Assembly (NCBI GenBank): GCA_002490835.1
Contig: DKUU01000032.1
Span: 446 to 38,138 of the forward strand
DNA from: Lachnospiraceae bacterium UBA7196
Lineage (GTDB): Bacteria > Bacillota > Clostridia > Lachnospirales > Lachnospiraceae
Reading direction: 5' to 3'
DNA length: 37,693 nucleotides
In this document: positions 24,242 through 32,990 of the stretch, in pieces
Position numbering within the stretch: the first letter of the stretch is position 1
Layout of the letters: the number at the start of each line of letters is the position of its first letter
Translations under genes and position numbers: made by a program
The notes under the pieces: generated by a model
What the model saw: only the letters and a program-made list of their open reading frames with translations
What the model was told of the DNA's origin: nothing
Database searches by the model: none

Positions 24242-26848
24242 CTACTCCTGAGAGCCTGTAAGTTGTTCAAATTCTGCAATGCTCATCAGTATTTTCCTCG
24301 GCTTGGTGCCTTCCTCCTCGCCGACGACCCCGGCCTCCGCAAGCTGATCCATGATGCGGGCCGCCCGGTTGAAGCCGATCTTGAACATCCGCTGCAGCAT
24401 TCCGATGGAAGCCTTGTCTTTCTCGATGATGAAACGTCCGGCCTCCACAAAGTACTCGTCGTACCCGTCGCCGCCTTCCACGGCGGAAGCGCCGCCCGCC
24501 GGCCCCGTCTCCACCGCTATGCTGTTAATCTGTTCTTCCACCTCGTCGGTTCCTGTCGTCTCAGGCGCATAATCCTTCAAAAAGTCCACTACGCGGGACA
24601 CCTCGTCATCGGAGACAAAGGGCCCCTGAATGCGGGAAGGCTTGGGATAGCCCTGCGGATAAAAGAGCATGTCGCCCTTTCCCAAAAGCTTCTCCGCCCC
24701 TACCATATCGAGAATGGTACGCGAATCCACACCGCTGGAGACTGCAAAAGCCACACGACTGGGCATATTTGCCTTAATCAGTCCCGTGATCACATCCACG
24801 GAAGGTCGCTGGGTGGCAATGATCAGATGGATGCCGCAGGCTCTTGCCAGCTGGGCCAAACGGCAGATGGACTCCTCCACCTCCCCCGGCGACACCATCA
24901 TCAAATCAGCTAACTCGTCCACGATAATGAGGATCTGCGGCAGCTTTTCCGGCGCATCGGGGTCTCCCTTCATGCTCTCCACCTTTTTATTGTAGCCCTT
25001 TAAATCACGCACATTTAAGTCGGCAAATTTTTTATAGCGTTCCGTCATCTCGGCTACGCCCCAGTGCAGGGCCGCCGCCGCCTTTTTCGGATCTGTCACC
25101 ACGGGCAGGAGCAGATGGGGAATACCGTTGTAGACGCTTAATTCCACCACCTTGGGATCGATCATGATGATCTTCACATCGTCCGGATGCGCCTTAAATA
25201 AAATGCCCATGATGATCGTATTGATACAGACGGACTTACCCGAGCCCGTCGCTCCAGCGATCAAAAGATGCGGCATCTTGGCAATATCCGCCAGCACGGT
25301 CTTTCCACCGATATCCTTACCCACTGTAAAGACCAGATTTGCCTGAAACTGCTTAAAATCAGCGGATTCCACAAGATCCCGGAACGGCACCGCCGTGTTC
25401 TCCTTATTCGGCACCTCGATGCCGACAGCCGCCTTGCCCGGTATGGGCGCCTCGATACGGATATCCGTAGCCGCCAGATTCAGCTTGATATCGTCGGTAA
25501 GTCCAACGATCTTGCTGACCTTCACGCCTTGCTCCGGCTGCAGCTCGTAGCGGGTCACGGAAGGCCCTCTGCTGTACTGGGTGACGGTCACCTTCACGCC
25601 GAAATCGGAAAGGATCTGTTCTAAGCGGTGCGCCGTCTCCTCAAGTTCCCTGTCGGAGTCCTTCCCCTTTTTGCCCCGTCTGGCATCGAGAAGGTCTGTC
25701 GAAGGAAAACGGTAAGTATCCCTTCTGCTTCGGGGTTTCGCGCTCCCACCGCCCGTCTCCGCCTGCGGTTTTTTGGCAGCCACAACGCGCGGCCTGCCGG
25801 AAGAGGGCTTCATCTGATTTCCCGTCATGGTCTGCCATGAATCCATGGGGCGCTCCGGCAAAACTTCCGTCTCCTCCATATGGACCTCATCCATATCGTC
25901 CGCTTCCTGCTCTATGTAATGGTGGGAAGGACGCCTTGGCGCATCGGCCGCCGGCATCTCCTCCATCTCGTCTTCCTCATCATTTAGGATGATCTCATGG
26001 ATATCGTCGCGTATCTTCTCTTCTCTTGCTTTTTCTTCTTCGCGGCCGAGCGCCGTATCGAGCATCACGCCGGAAACCTTCTTATCCATTCGAAGAAGCT
26101 TCTCGTTCTCCAGCTCCTCCTCCCTTGCCTTCCGCTCTCTTTCGCTCTCTTCCCGTCTCTGCGCCTGCGTCCTGCGCCGTTCATCCGCCCGCTCCCTGCG
26201 CCACGCCGCATCCTCTCTGGAGCGCTCGTAGACCCTTCTGCCCCCCGCAGCCATACCGCCAATCAGGGATTTTTCCGTGACAATGACCAGACAGACGATA
26301 CCAAGCACCAGAACCACCAGCACGGTGCCAACCATACCCATCAGCTTACAGGACAGATAGGCGAGCGATCCTGCCAGCACACCGCCGCCCTTTTTTTCCA
26401 CACTGCAGCGTTTATAGATCTCCACGATCTGATAACTTTCCGCTTCCGCCGGATTGGTGCTGAAAAACTCAAAGATCACCCCCAGCAGGAGCAGGAACAC
26501 AGCCCCTGCGATCAGCTTTCTGGTAGCGATATTATTTCCGATATTGGAAACGCCAAAGGCGATCATCAGGAAGATGAGTAAGGGCGCGACATAGGAAAGC
26601 AGCCCGAATAAGCCGAACATCACCCTGCTGATCGCATTGCCCACCGTTCCGATCACCCCAAAATTACAAAGAAAGAGGATGAGGGCGACAGCTGCCAGCA
26701 CAAAGAGCAGGATCTCGTTTCGAATCTCCTGATCCATGGGCGGATCCGGTTGCCTCTGTCTGGTATTGGTCCGGCTGCCCGACGCAGACCTGCCCGATCC
26801 CGTATTCTTTTTTCTTGCAGACGACCCCTTCGTACCCTGCCCCGCCAT
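24242..26848 (-). CDS. spoIIIE: FtsK/SpoIIIE-family DNA translocase
   Basis: Septal double-strand DNA pump for chromosome segregation in division and spore formation. The 868-residue protein has four membrane helices (about 45-65, 75-98, 110-128, 168-190). A very charged Arg/Glu linker spans about 205-300 and a low-complexity region runs to 400. The motor follows: alpha domain from about 400, Walker A AGATGSGKS near 531-539, Walker B IIVDELADLM, and ATQRPSVDVITGLIKANMPSRVAF. A C-terminal gamma winged helix (about 800-868, ASIGMLQRMFKIGFNRAARIMDQLAEAGVV) would read KOPS/SRS sites. Location beside tepA matches Bacillus spoIIIE. A GTG one codon upstream is in frame; the ATG has AGGAGG. The extended -10 promoter at 26886-26914 drives it. 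Confidence 0.95.
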   Translation of the reverse strand: MAGQGTKGSSARKKNTGSGRSASGSRTNTRQRQPDPPMDQEIRNEILLFVLAAVALILFLCNFGVIGTVGNAISRVMFGLFGLLSYVAPLLIFLMIAFGVSNIGNNIATRKLIAGAVFLLLLGVIFEFFSTNPAEAESYQIVEIYKRCSVEKKGGGVLAGSLAYLSCKLMGMVGTVLVVLVLGIVCLVIVTEKSLIGGMAAGGRRVYERSREDAAWRRERADERRRTQAQRREESERERKAREEELENEKLLRMDKKVSGVMLDTALGREEEKAREEKIRDDIHEIILNDEEDEMEEMPAADAPRRPSHHYIEQEADDMDEVHMEETEVLPERPMDSWQTMTGNQMKPSSGRPRVVAAKKPQAETGGGSAKPRSRRDTYRFPSTDLLDARRGKKGKDSDRELEETAHRLEQILSDFGVKVTVTQYSRGPSVTRYELQPEQGVKVSKIVGLTDDIKLNLAATDIRIEAPIPGKAAVGIEVPNKENTAVPFRDLVESADFKQFQANLVFTVGKDIGGKTVLADIAKMPHLLIAGATGSGKSVCINTIIMGILFKAHPDDVKIIMIDPKVVELSVYNGIPHLLLPVVTDPKKAAAALHWGVAEMTERYKKFADLNVRDLKGYNKKVESMKGDPDAPEKLPQILIIVDELADLMMVSPGEVEESICRLAQLARACGIHLIIATQRPSVDVITGLIKANMPSRVAFAVSSGVDSRTILDMVGAEKLLGKGDMLFYPQGYPKPSRIQGPFVSDDEVSRVVDFLKDYAPETTGTDEVEEQINSIAVETGPAGGASAVEGGDGYDEYFVEAGRFIIEKDKASIGMLQRMFKIGFNRAARIMDQLAEAGVVGEEEGTKPRKILMSIAEFEQLTGSQE

Positions 26849-26885
26849 CACTGCCTCCTGCCGTTATCCAAAGTTTATCTATTCT

Positions 26886-26914
26886 AGTATAGCACCTAAC
26901 CAGAGGGTTGTCAT
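26886..26914 (-). promoter_or_regulatory. predicted extended -10 promoter of the translocase gene
   Basis: Minus strand ATGACA (26909-26914), 17-base spacer ending TGC, TATACT (26886-26891): a TGn extended -10. It overlaps the tepA stop region and lies about 40 bases before the spoIIIE start, probably also serving fhs, folD and the zinc-ribbon gene. Confidence 0.7.
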
Positions 26915-26917
26915 CCT

Positions 26918-27667
26918 TTACTTTGTGTCTTCTATTTTCTTACCTACCATATCATGCAGTTTCCCGATGGCGTCGCGGATGCCTCCCACCTCGCAGATGA
27001 TGCCTTCCTCCACGGCCTCCCGCCCCACTAAAACGGTGCCGACATCCTTTGTGAGCATCCCCGTCTCCATCATCAACTCCTCAAGCCTCGGCTTTGGGAT
27101 CCGACAGTGACTGCACACAAAACCCGTGATACGATTCTGAATCTGTTTAAAATAATCAAAGGTCTGCTGCACCCCGATCACCATACCGCTTAAGCGCACC
27201 GGATGGATCACCATGGTGCCCGTCGGTACAATGTAAGAGTAATCCGTACTGACCGCGATCGGCACGCCGATAGAATGACTCCCGCCCAGCACGAGGGACA
27301 CCGTCGGCTTACTCAGGGAAGCGATCATCTCCGCAATGGCAAGCCCGGCCTCCACGTCGCCGCCCATGGTATTTAGCAGAATCAATACCCCGTCCACCTC
27401 GCTGCTGTCCTCAATGGCTGCAAGCTGCGGCAGGACGTGTTCATACTTGGTGGTCTTTGCGTTGCTGTTTAAGTTGTCATGCCCCTCCACTTCGCCGATG
27501 ATGGTGAGCAGATGAATCTTATGATGTTCCCTGTTCTCATCAAGCGTCATCTGACCTATCTTTTCGACACGCTCATCCTTCTGTTTCTCATTCTCCCGCT
27601 TCTTTTCTTTTTCGTTCTCGTCCTTGTTTCGTTCCCCTTTATTTTTACTGTCTTTTTGATTTCCCAT
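26918..27667 (-). CDS. tepA: TepA-type ClpP-family serine protease
   Basis: A 249-residue ClpP-fold protein of the TepA/YmfB family. In Bacillus TepA was named for a role in protein export and spore protein handling. The Lys/Glu-rich N-terminal extension covers about residues 1-36. The core follows: ILLNTMGGDVEAGLAIAEMI near 96-115, nucleophile Ser132 within LVLGGSHSIGVPIAV, and catalytic His155 in GTMVIHPVRLSG. It is cytoplasmic by its lack of a signal sequence. GGAGGTAGGG precedes the ATG. A strong hairpin lies 30 bases upstream and leaves almost no room for a promoter after it. It neighbours the translocase gene as in Bacillus. Confidence 0.92.
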   Translation of the reverse strand: MGNQKDSKNKGERNKDENEKEKKRENEKQKDERVEKIGQMTLDENREHHKIHLLTIIGEVEGHDNLNSNAKTTKYEHVLPQLAAIEDSSEVDGVLILLNTMGGDVEAGLAIAEMIASLSKPTVSLVLGGSHSIGVPIAVSTDYSYIVPTGTMVIHPVRLSGMVIGVQQTFDYFKQIQNRITGFVCSHCRIPKPRLEELMMETGMLTKDVGTVLVGREAVEEGIICEVGGIRDAIGKLHDMVGKKIEDTK

Positions 27668-27689
27668 AACAAGCCCTACCTCCGTTTTA

Positions 27690-27720
27690 AATCATAAAAG
27701 AACCCTGATTTGGGTTCTTT
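27690..27720 (-). terminator. intrinsic terminator between the polytopic membrane protein gene and tepA
   Basis: Perfect 9-bp arms AAAGAACCC (27697-27705) and GGGTTCTTT (27712-27720) with a 6-base loop. On the minus strand the stem is followed by a T-rich stretch (TTCTTTTATGATTT). It ends the upstream operon but also sits in the tepA leader, so partial read-through may feed tepA. The flanking 27721-27786 holds nothing recognised except a weak 5-bp hairpin. Confidence 0.82.
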
Positions 27721-27786
27721 CTTAGTATCGCTGTTTTGGGAAAATCTATGCAGACAATTGACCAACATGGTCTACAAAAAAATGGA

Positions 27787-29286
27787 TCACACTGAAAAAT
27801 CATCGCCCTCCGCAAGCTCCACATCGAAGTGCATCCTCTCCGGCGCAACGGAATAATCGTAATCCATCTCCTTTTTGACATGTTTTTTCGGCACAGGCAG
27901 CGGATTTTCCAGAAAACGGGGTTTTTGTACCGCCGCGTCAGCCGCAGGCTGTACCACCGCAGGAATAGGCCCGACCGCCGCATTGATCTCTTCGATCTTT
28001 GCCTGCAGCAGCTTGGCCTGCCCGTCAAGCACCACGCTCTGTAAGCCGATCGCCGCGATCGTATACCAGAAAAACAGGGTCAGGCTGCCGGATCCGGCCA
28101 CGGTAAGATCGATCACAAAGGCCGGAGACACCAGAATACAGGGCAGGAGCCAGATCGAAACTATCTGCTCCTTCCCGCTCCGAATATAAGAAAATATCAC
28201 AAAGGCCGCCAATACAAACAGGAAAATAAAAAACAAAGAATTTTTGCCGCTGATACTGAGAAAATTAACCCTCGTATCCAGACTGAAGGCGCTTGGGTAA
28301 AGATACGGCTTTATCCATCCGGTCATCCCCCGATAGAAGGAAATACCGCTCACGAGGACGTCAATGACAATTGCCCCAAAAAAGCCCACAAAACAACCTG
28401 CAAGCGCAAGAAACAGCCGATCCCGCAAACGCTTTCGTCCGCCGCTCACATCAGCTTTCCCCGTCAGCAGGCCTGCAAGGAAGAAAAGAAGGACCACACA
28501 GTAAAGTTCCAGATAACACAGTATCCCCAGAACGACTCCCGTAAAGACTGCCGCCGGCAGACTGCCAAGACCGCCGTTTCCCAAAAGCGCCCCCCTGACA
28601 AAGCTGATCGTCAGATAAAGTCCCGCAAGAAACAGCAAAAGAAGCAGACATTCCGGATTCATCATATTCATTCTGTTGATAAATTCACCGGAAAAAGCCA
28701 GCAGCAACAGTAGCGTGCAGGCCGCAAACCGACCGGCCGCTTTCTTCACGACCAGATAGGCAAAGAACATTGCCGCCACCTGAAGGATAACCTGAAACAG
28801 CATTGCCGCCGCCTCACTGTTCCCTAAAAAGGAGAAGACCAGACGAAGACAGCGCACAAACAGGTCGCTCATCCCGTGCGCCAAAGGCCCGCTCCCCTCT
28901 CCGGCCTTCACCAACGCCATATCATAGTACCCCCCTGCGCCGAATCCGATCTCCGTTCCGGTATCATAGATGCCCGCCCAAACGATCGCTTCCCTGATCC
29001 TGATCAGCGTGCCGAAAACAAAGGCTACCGAAACTGCAAAAGCTTCCGTCATCGCCTGCGCGTGCGCAGAAAAGCTGTGTCTTTTCCGAATTGCCAGACT
29101 GGAAAGCCGGATCGCCGGATAGAGACCAAAAAGAACCGGAAAAGGTAAAAACATGCCCAGCTTTGCAAGGGGAGCCCCCACGCAGGTCTGATAGAAACGA
29201 TATCCGGTATCGGCTAACAGCATCACGCAGATGCCTGTGTAAACCGCCAGAAGCACATAGTCAAACCATGTTTTCCGATAAGTCAT
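27787..29286 (-). CDS. polytopic membrane protein, GT-C-like topology, function unknown
   Basis: A 499-residue protein with about 10-12 hydrophobic helices. The first extracytoplasmic loop (about residues 80-150, with IRIREAIVWAGIYDTGTEIGFGAGGYYDMALV) is long and contains acidic residues after helix one or two. This gives the general look of GT-C glycosyltransferases (ArnT/PMT class), though no diagnostic motif was confirmed. The C-terminal tail of about 90 residues is soluble, Pro/Ala/Glu-rich and ends in an acidic stretch. The ATG at 29286 was chosen over a TTG seven codons upstream. It lies 36 bases after the sulfhydrylase gene and is followed by a terminator, so it closes an operon. Confidence 0.6.
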   Translation of the reverse strand: MTYRKTWFDYVLLAVYTGICVMLLADTGYRFYQTCVGAPLAKLGMFLPFPVLFGLYPAIRLSSLAIRKRHSFSAHAQAMTEAFAVSVAFVFGTLIRIREAIVWAGIYDTGTEIGFGAGGYYDMALVKAGEGSGPLAHGMSDLFVRCLRLVFSFLGNSEAAAMLFQVILQVAAMFFAYLVVKKAAGRFAACTLLLLLAFSGEFINRMNMMNPECLLLLLFLAGLYLTISFVRGALLGNGGLGSLPAAVFTGVVLGILCYLELYCVVLLFFLAGLLTGKADVSGGRKRLRDRLFLALAGCFVGFFGAIVIDVLVSGISFYRGMTGWIKPYLYPSAFSLDTRVNFLSISGKNSLFFIFLFVLAAFVIFSYIRSGKEQIVSIWLLPCILVSPAFVIDLTVAGSGSLTLFFWYTIAAIGLQSVVLDGQAKLLQAKIEEINAAVGPIPAVVQPAADAAVQKPRFLENPLPVPKKHVKKEMDYDYSVAPERMHFDVELAEGDDFSV

Positions 29287-29322
29287 GCCTTCGCCCTTCT
29301 CTTTCAAATCGCATTGCGCACA

Positions 29323-30597
29323 TCAGACCGCCGAGATCGCCTGTGCAAGATCCGCAATGATATCGTCAATGTGTTCGATGCCCACGGAGAGCCTGATAAG
29401 ATCGGGCGCTACGCCCGCCTCCTTTAACTGTTCGTCGTTCATCTGCCTGTGCGTGTGGCTTGCCGGATGTAGAACGCTTGTTCTGGCATCCGCCACATGG
29501 GTGACGATCGCGGCGAGCTGCAAATGATCCATCATCTTTGCGGCGGCCTCTCTCCCGCCTTTTAAGCCGAAAGAAATCACCCCACAGGTGCCGTTTGGCA
29601 TATATTTTTCCGCCAGCGCATGATATTTGTTGCCGGGAAGGCCGGGATAGTTCACCCACGCCACCTTCTCGTGCGCTTCCAGAAACTCCGCGCATTTTTG
29701 CGCATTATAGCAATGTCTTTCCATCCGCAGGGGAAGCGTTTCCAGCCCCACGTTCAAAAGGAAAGCGTTCTGCGGCGACTGGATGGAACCTAAGTCCCGC
29801 ATGAGCTGACTGGTCGCCTTGGTGATGTAGGCCGCCTTGCCGAATTTCTCCGTATAGACGATGCCATGATAGGACTCGTCCGGCGTGCAAAGTCCCGGAA
29901 ATTTATCGGGATAAGCCGCCCAGTCAAAATTACCGGAATCCACGATACAGCCGCCCACAGCCATCGCGTGTCCGTCCATATACTTCGTCGTGGAGTGCGT
30001 CACGATATCCGCCCCCCACGCAAAAGGATTGCAGTTGACGGGCGTCGCAAAGGTATTGTCCACGATCAGCGGCACCTGATGGGCATGCGCCAGCTTTGCG
30101 AATTTCTCGATATCAAGAACCACCAAAGCCGGATTAGCGATGGTCTCCGCAAACACGCACTTCGTATTCTCCCGGAACGCCCCTGTCAGTTCCTCCACGG
30201 ACGCGTCAGGGTCAACCACGGTACACTCGATCCCCATCTTTTTCATGGTGCAGGTGAGGAGATTAAAACTGCCGCCGTAAACCGTGGAACTCATCACCAC
30301 ATGATCGCCGGCCTCGCAGATATTGAAAACGGCGTAATGGTTCGCTGCCTGTCCGGAAGAGGTGAGCATGGCCGCCACACCGCCTTCCAGCTCACAGATC
30401 TTGGCCGCCACGAAATCGTTGGTCGGATTCTGCAGTCTGGTATAAAAATACCCGCTCTCCTCCAGATCGAAGAGCCTGCCCATCTGTTCGGAATTTTCGT
30501 ACTTAAAAGTCGTACTCTGATAGATCGGAAGCACGCGCGGTTCCCCGTTTTTCGGCTTCCAGCCCGATTGGATGCAAATCGTTTCTTTTTTCATCAT
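29323..30597 (-). CDS. metY: O-acetylhomoserine sulfhydrylase (aminocarboxypropyltransferase)
   Basis: PLP enzyme of the Cys/Met-metabolism family making homocysteine from O-acetylhomoserine and sulfide. At 424 residues it matches the MetY/Met17 class. Motifs: IYQSTTFKYENSEQM near 25, YTRLQNPTND near 52, SSGQAANHYAVFNICEAGDHVV, DNTFATPVNCNPFAWGADIVTHSTTKYMDGHA with the PLP lysine in STTKYMDGH near 210, and the C-terminal LIRLSVGIEHIDDIIADLAQAI. Close relatives (MetB, MetC, MegL) are less likely because of the ATPVNCNPFAWGADIV segment. It is 9 bases from yebC with a GGGGAG site; the second of two tandem ATGs may be used. Confidence 0.9.
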   Translation of the reverse strand: MMKKETICIQSGWKPKNGEPRVLPIYQSTTFKYENSEQMGRLFDLEESGYFYTRLQNPTNDFVAAKICELEGGVAAMLTSSGQAANHYAVFNICEAGDHVVMSSTVYGGSFNLLTCTMKKMGIECTVVDPDASVEELTGAFRENTKCVFAETIANPALVVLDIEKFAKLAHAHQVPLIVDNTFATPVNCNPFAWGADIVTHSTTKYMDGHAMAVGGCIVDSGNFDWAAYPDKFPGLCTPDESYHGIVYTEKFGKAAYITKATSQLMRDLGSIQSPQNAFLLNVGLETLPLRMERHCYNAQKCAEFLEAHEKVAWVNYPGLPGNKYHALAEKYMPNGTCGVISFGLKGGREAAAKMMDHLQLAAIVTHVADARTSVLHPASHTHRQMNDEQLKEAGVAPDLIRLSVGIEHIDDIIADLAQAISAV

Positions 30598-30606
30598 TTC
30601 GCTCCC

Positions 30607-31335
30607 CTATTCGTTCCAATTGTGGTAGACCGCCTGTACGTCGTCGTCCTCCTCCAGAAGATCGAGCGTCCTCTGCAGGTTCTTGATCGCACCCTCGTCG
30701 GTGAGTTCCACCCAGTTCTGGGGGATCATGGTCACCTCGGATGAGATCGGCGTGATGCCCGCCGCCTTCAGGGCTTCGTCCACCTCGCTCCACTGATCGG
30801 GATCGGTGTAAATCTCAAAACTGTCCTCCTCCTCGGAGAAATCTTCCGCGCCCGCATCCAGCGCGGTCATCATCAGATCGTCCGCCTCCATCTCGCACTC
30901 TTCCTTATCAACGATGATGAGGCCCTTTTTATCAAACATAAAGGAGACGCAGCCCTGCGTGCCGATGCTGCCGCTGCCCTTGGAAAAAGCGCTCCGTACA
31001 TTAGCCGCTGTACGATTGATATTGTCCGTCAAAGCGTCTACAATGATAGCCACGCCGTTCGGGCCGTACCCCTCGTAGGTAACGTACTTATAATCCACGT
31101 TACCGCCCTCGCCGGCCGCCTTTTTGATGCCGCGCTCGATGGTGTCGTTTGGCATGTTATTGGCCTTCGCCTTGGCGATGACCTGCGCCAGCTTAAAGTT
31201 ATTCGCAGGATCGGGGCCGCCGTCCTTCACTGCCACAGCGATCTCTCTGCCGATGATGGTAAATATCTTGCCTTTAGCCGCGTCGTTTTTCTCCTTCTTA
31301 TGCTTAATGTTCGCAAATTTTGAATGTCCTGACAT
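30607..31335 (-). CDS. yebC: YebC/PmpR-family transcriptional or translational regulator
   Basis: A 242-residue cytoplasmic protein starting with the invariant MSGHSKFANIKHKKEKNDAAKGKIFT segment of the TACO1/YebC family. DPANNFKLAQVIAKAKANNMPNDTIERGIKKA near 42-73 and YEGYGPNGVAIIVDALTDNINRTAANVRSAFSK near 88-120 follow. Members are reported as DNA-binding regulators and, for one subgroup, as helpers of ribosomes on proline stretches. Which applies here cannot be told. AGGAG precedes the ATG. It sits between a CorC-type protein gene and metY in one run. Confidence 0.95.
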   Translation of the reverse strand: MSGHSKFANIKHKKEKNDAAKGKIFTIIGREIAVAVKDGGPDPANNFKLAQVIAKAKANNMPNDTIERGIKKAAGEGGNVDYKYVTYEGYGPNGVAIIVDALTDNINRTAANVRSAFSKGSGSIGTQGCVSFMFDKKGLIIVDKEECEMEADDLMMTALDAGAEDFSEEEDSFEIYTDPDQWSEVDEALKAAGITPISSEVTMIPQNWVELTDEGAIKNLQRTLDLLEEDDDVQAVYHNWNE

Positions 31336-31358
31336 CTCTCCTCATCCTTTCTTCTGTT

Positions 31359-32783
31359 CTACTCGTTGCTTTCCTCTGCCTGCGCAGTTTCTTCCTGTGT
31401 GTCCGTTTCCTTTTCCCGCATGGCCGACACGCTGCGGATCATGCGGTCCTTTACCTCCAGAATGCGGAAGGTATATCCGCCGAACGAAAATTCAAAATCC
31501 TCTCCCTCTTCGGGAATATGCTCCAGTCTGGAGATCACAAAGCCGTTCACCGTATCGAAGGGTTCATCCTCAAAGGAAATCTGCAGCTTCTCCTCCAGTT
31601 CTTCTAACGGCATCATCCCCTCGATCACATAATGATCCGCTCCGTTCTCCCGGATGTAAGTGGCTTCCTCGTCGTACTCGTCCTGAATATTGCCCACAAT
31701 TTCCTCAAGAATGTCTTCCAGCGCGACAAGCCCCGCTGTCTGCCCGTATTCGTCGATGACGATGACCATCTGGATCTTCTCTTTCTGCATGACCTGAAAG
31801 AGATCGTTAATCTTTCGATTTTCTGTAATAAACCGGGGCTCCCGCAAAAGTCCCTTGATCTTGCCGATGGGGCGGGTACGCATCTTCTCATTCATCTGCA
31901 TCCGCATCACATCCTTCAGATGCAGGATACCAATGATATGATCTATCGTCTCGTCATAGACGGGAAAACGGCTGTTATGGGCATCCACGATAAAAGCCGC
32001 CGCCTCCTGCAGCGTCATCGTACAGTCCATGGCAATCAGATTGTTGCGGTTTATCATAATATCCCGCGCTTCCTTATCGCCGTACTCAAAGATATTGGTG
32101 ATCATCTCCGCCTCGTTCGCATGCAGGATCCCCTGCTCATGCCCGACGCTCACCATAGAGAGGATCTCCTCCTCCGTCACATCTTCCTTATCGTCTGCAT
32201 TCCGCACGCCGATCAGATATAAGATGCCTCGCGAAGTCGCAGCGATCAGGCTGCTGAAGGGAGATACGATCCGCACATAATAGTAAAAGGGATCGATTAG
32301 CGCATTGACCCAGCGCTCCGGATACTTTGCCGCCGCTTTTTTCGGCACCATGACGCCCACGGTCATGATTATGTACAGGAGAAAGACCGTCACCACAACA
32401 GGCACCGCAAGCACGATCGCTTTCAACTGTGCCGCTGACAGCGGGCCAATGTATCCGTTCACCTGATCCGATACCAGAAAGGAAACATATCCGTTCAACC
32501 GATAAAGGATGAATGCGCCCAGAAGGAGATTGATCGTCACCACGCCAAGCTGCGTCGCCGTAGCGTAGGCCGCATGATGCTCCATCATATAGGTCAGTCT
32601 GGCCTGTTTCTTTTTCTGCCTTGCCGTCTCCTCGCCGGGCTCCTCTGTGCCCGTACTGTTTTCTTCTTTTTCAATGCCCCTGTGATTCTGCATGGCGGTA
32701 CTGAAACCGTAAAAGATCATCTCCAGCGCCAGCATGACGACAAACCACAGGATGCCGTTAGTGCCCGAACCTCCGTCGTCCAT
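31359..32783 (-). CDS. CNNM/CorC-family protein (DUF21-CBS pair-CorC_HlyC)
   Basis: A 474-residue membrane protein of the hemolysin-C/CorC/CNNM family, linked to magnesium or cobalt transport. N-terminal DUF21 membrane domain with about four hydrophobic segments (residues ~10-30, 80-105, 125-150, 180-200). Two CBS motifs follow at about 225-345 (MINRNNLIAMDCTMTLQEAAAFIVDAHNSRFPVYDETIDHIIGILHLKD and FITENRKINDLFQVMQKEKIQMVIVIDEYGQTAGLVALEDILEEIVGNIQDEYD). The C-terminal CorC_HlyC domain covers 360-450 and an acidic Glu-rich tail ends it. An AAAGGAG site lies 13 bases before the ATG, rather far. Upstream are the structured leader and a consensus promoter. Confidence 0.92.
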   Translation of the reverse strand: MDDGGSGTNGILWFVVMLALEMIFYGFSTAMQNHRGIEKEENSTGTEEPGEETARQKKKQARLTYMMEHHAAYATATQLGVVTINLLLGAFILYRLNGYVSFLVSDQVNGYIGPLSAAQLKAIVLAVPVVVTVFLLYIIMTVGVMVPKKAAAKYPERWVNALIDPFYYYVRIVSPFSSLIAATSRGILYLIGVRNADDKEDVTEEEILSMVSVGHEQGILHANEAEMITNIFEYGDKEARDIMINRNNLIAMDCTMTLQEAAAFIVDAHNSRFPVYDETIDHIIGILHLKDVMRMQMNEKMRTRPIGKIKGLLREPRFITENRKINDLFQVMQKEKIQMVIVIDEYGQTAGLVALEDILEEIVGNIQDEYDEEATYIRENGADHYVIEGMMPLEELEEKLQISFEDEPFDTVNGFVISRLEHIPEEGEDFEFSFGGYTFRILEVKDRMIRSVSAMREKETDTQEETAQAEESNE

Positions 32784-32821
32784 ATCTTTTTGTTTACTCC
32801 TTTTACCACTTTATACTTTGT

Positions 32822-32937
32822 TAAGCAGAGACTCGAAATACTTCGTATTTCTCGTTCGCGTTGCTCCTCGTAAGCCGTCACAGACAGCCCTGTGTGCAAG
32901 CACACATCCTGTCTGAGCCGCCTTCCGACTCTGCTTA
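32822..32937 (-). ncRNA. structured 5' leader or repeat element upstream of the CNNM/CorC gene
   Basis: Outer 9-bp arms TAAGCAGAG (32822-32830) and CTCTGCTTA (32929-32937) enclose two hairpins. One is GAAATA/TATTTC (32835-32851, loop CTTCG). The other is CAGACAG/CTGTCTG (32881-32887, 32909-32915), itself containing TGTGTG/CACACA with a 4-base loop. This gives a multi-branch fold of about 116 bases. A consensus minus-strand promoter at 32947-32975 predicts a transcript beginning about 32940, right at the outer stem. It could be a cis-regulatory RNA, a small RNA, or a repeat family with a promoter beside it. It matches no riboswitch class I can identify. The remainder of the 207-base gap (32784-32821, 32938-32990) holds only the binding site and promoter. 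Confidence 0.55.
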
Positions 32938-32946
32938 TACCCAAAC

Positions 32947-32975
32947 ATCATAACAAGGATTATCCTCTGTGTCAA
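32947..32975 (-). promoter_or_regulatory. consensus promoter of the CorC-yebC-metY operon
   Basis: Minus strand TTGACA (32970-32975), 17-base spacer, TATGAT (32947-32952). Near-perfect sigma-A promoter between endoA and the structured leader. Confidence 0.8.
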
Positions 32976-32990
32976 ATCCGGCGCCTCATC

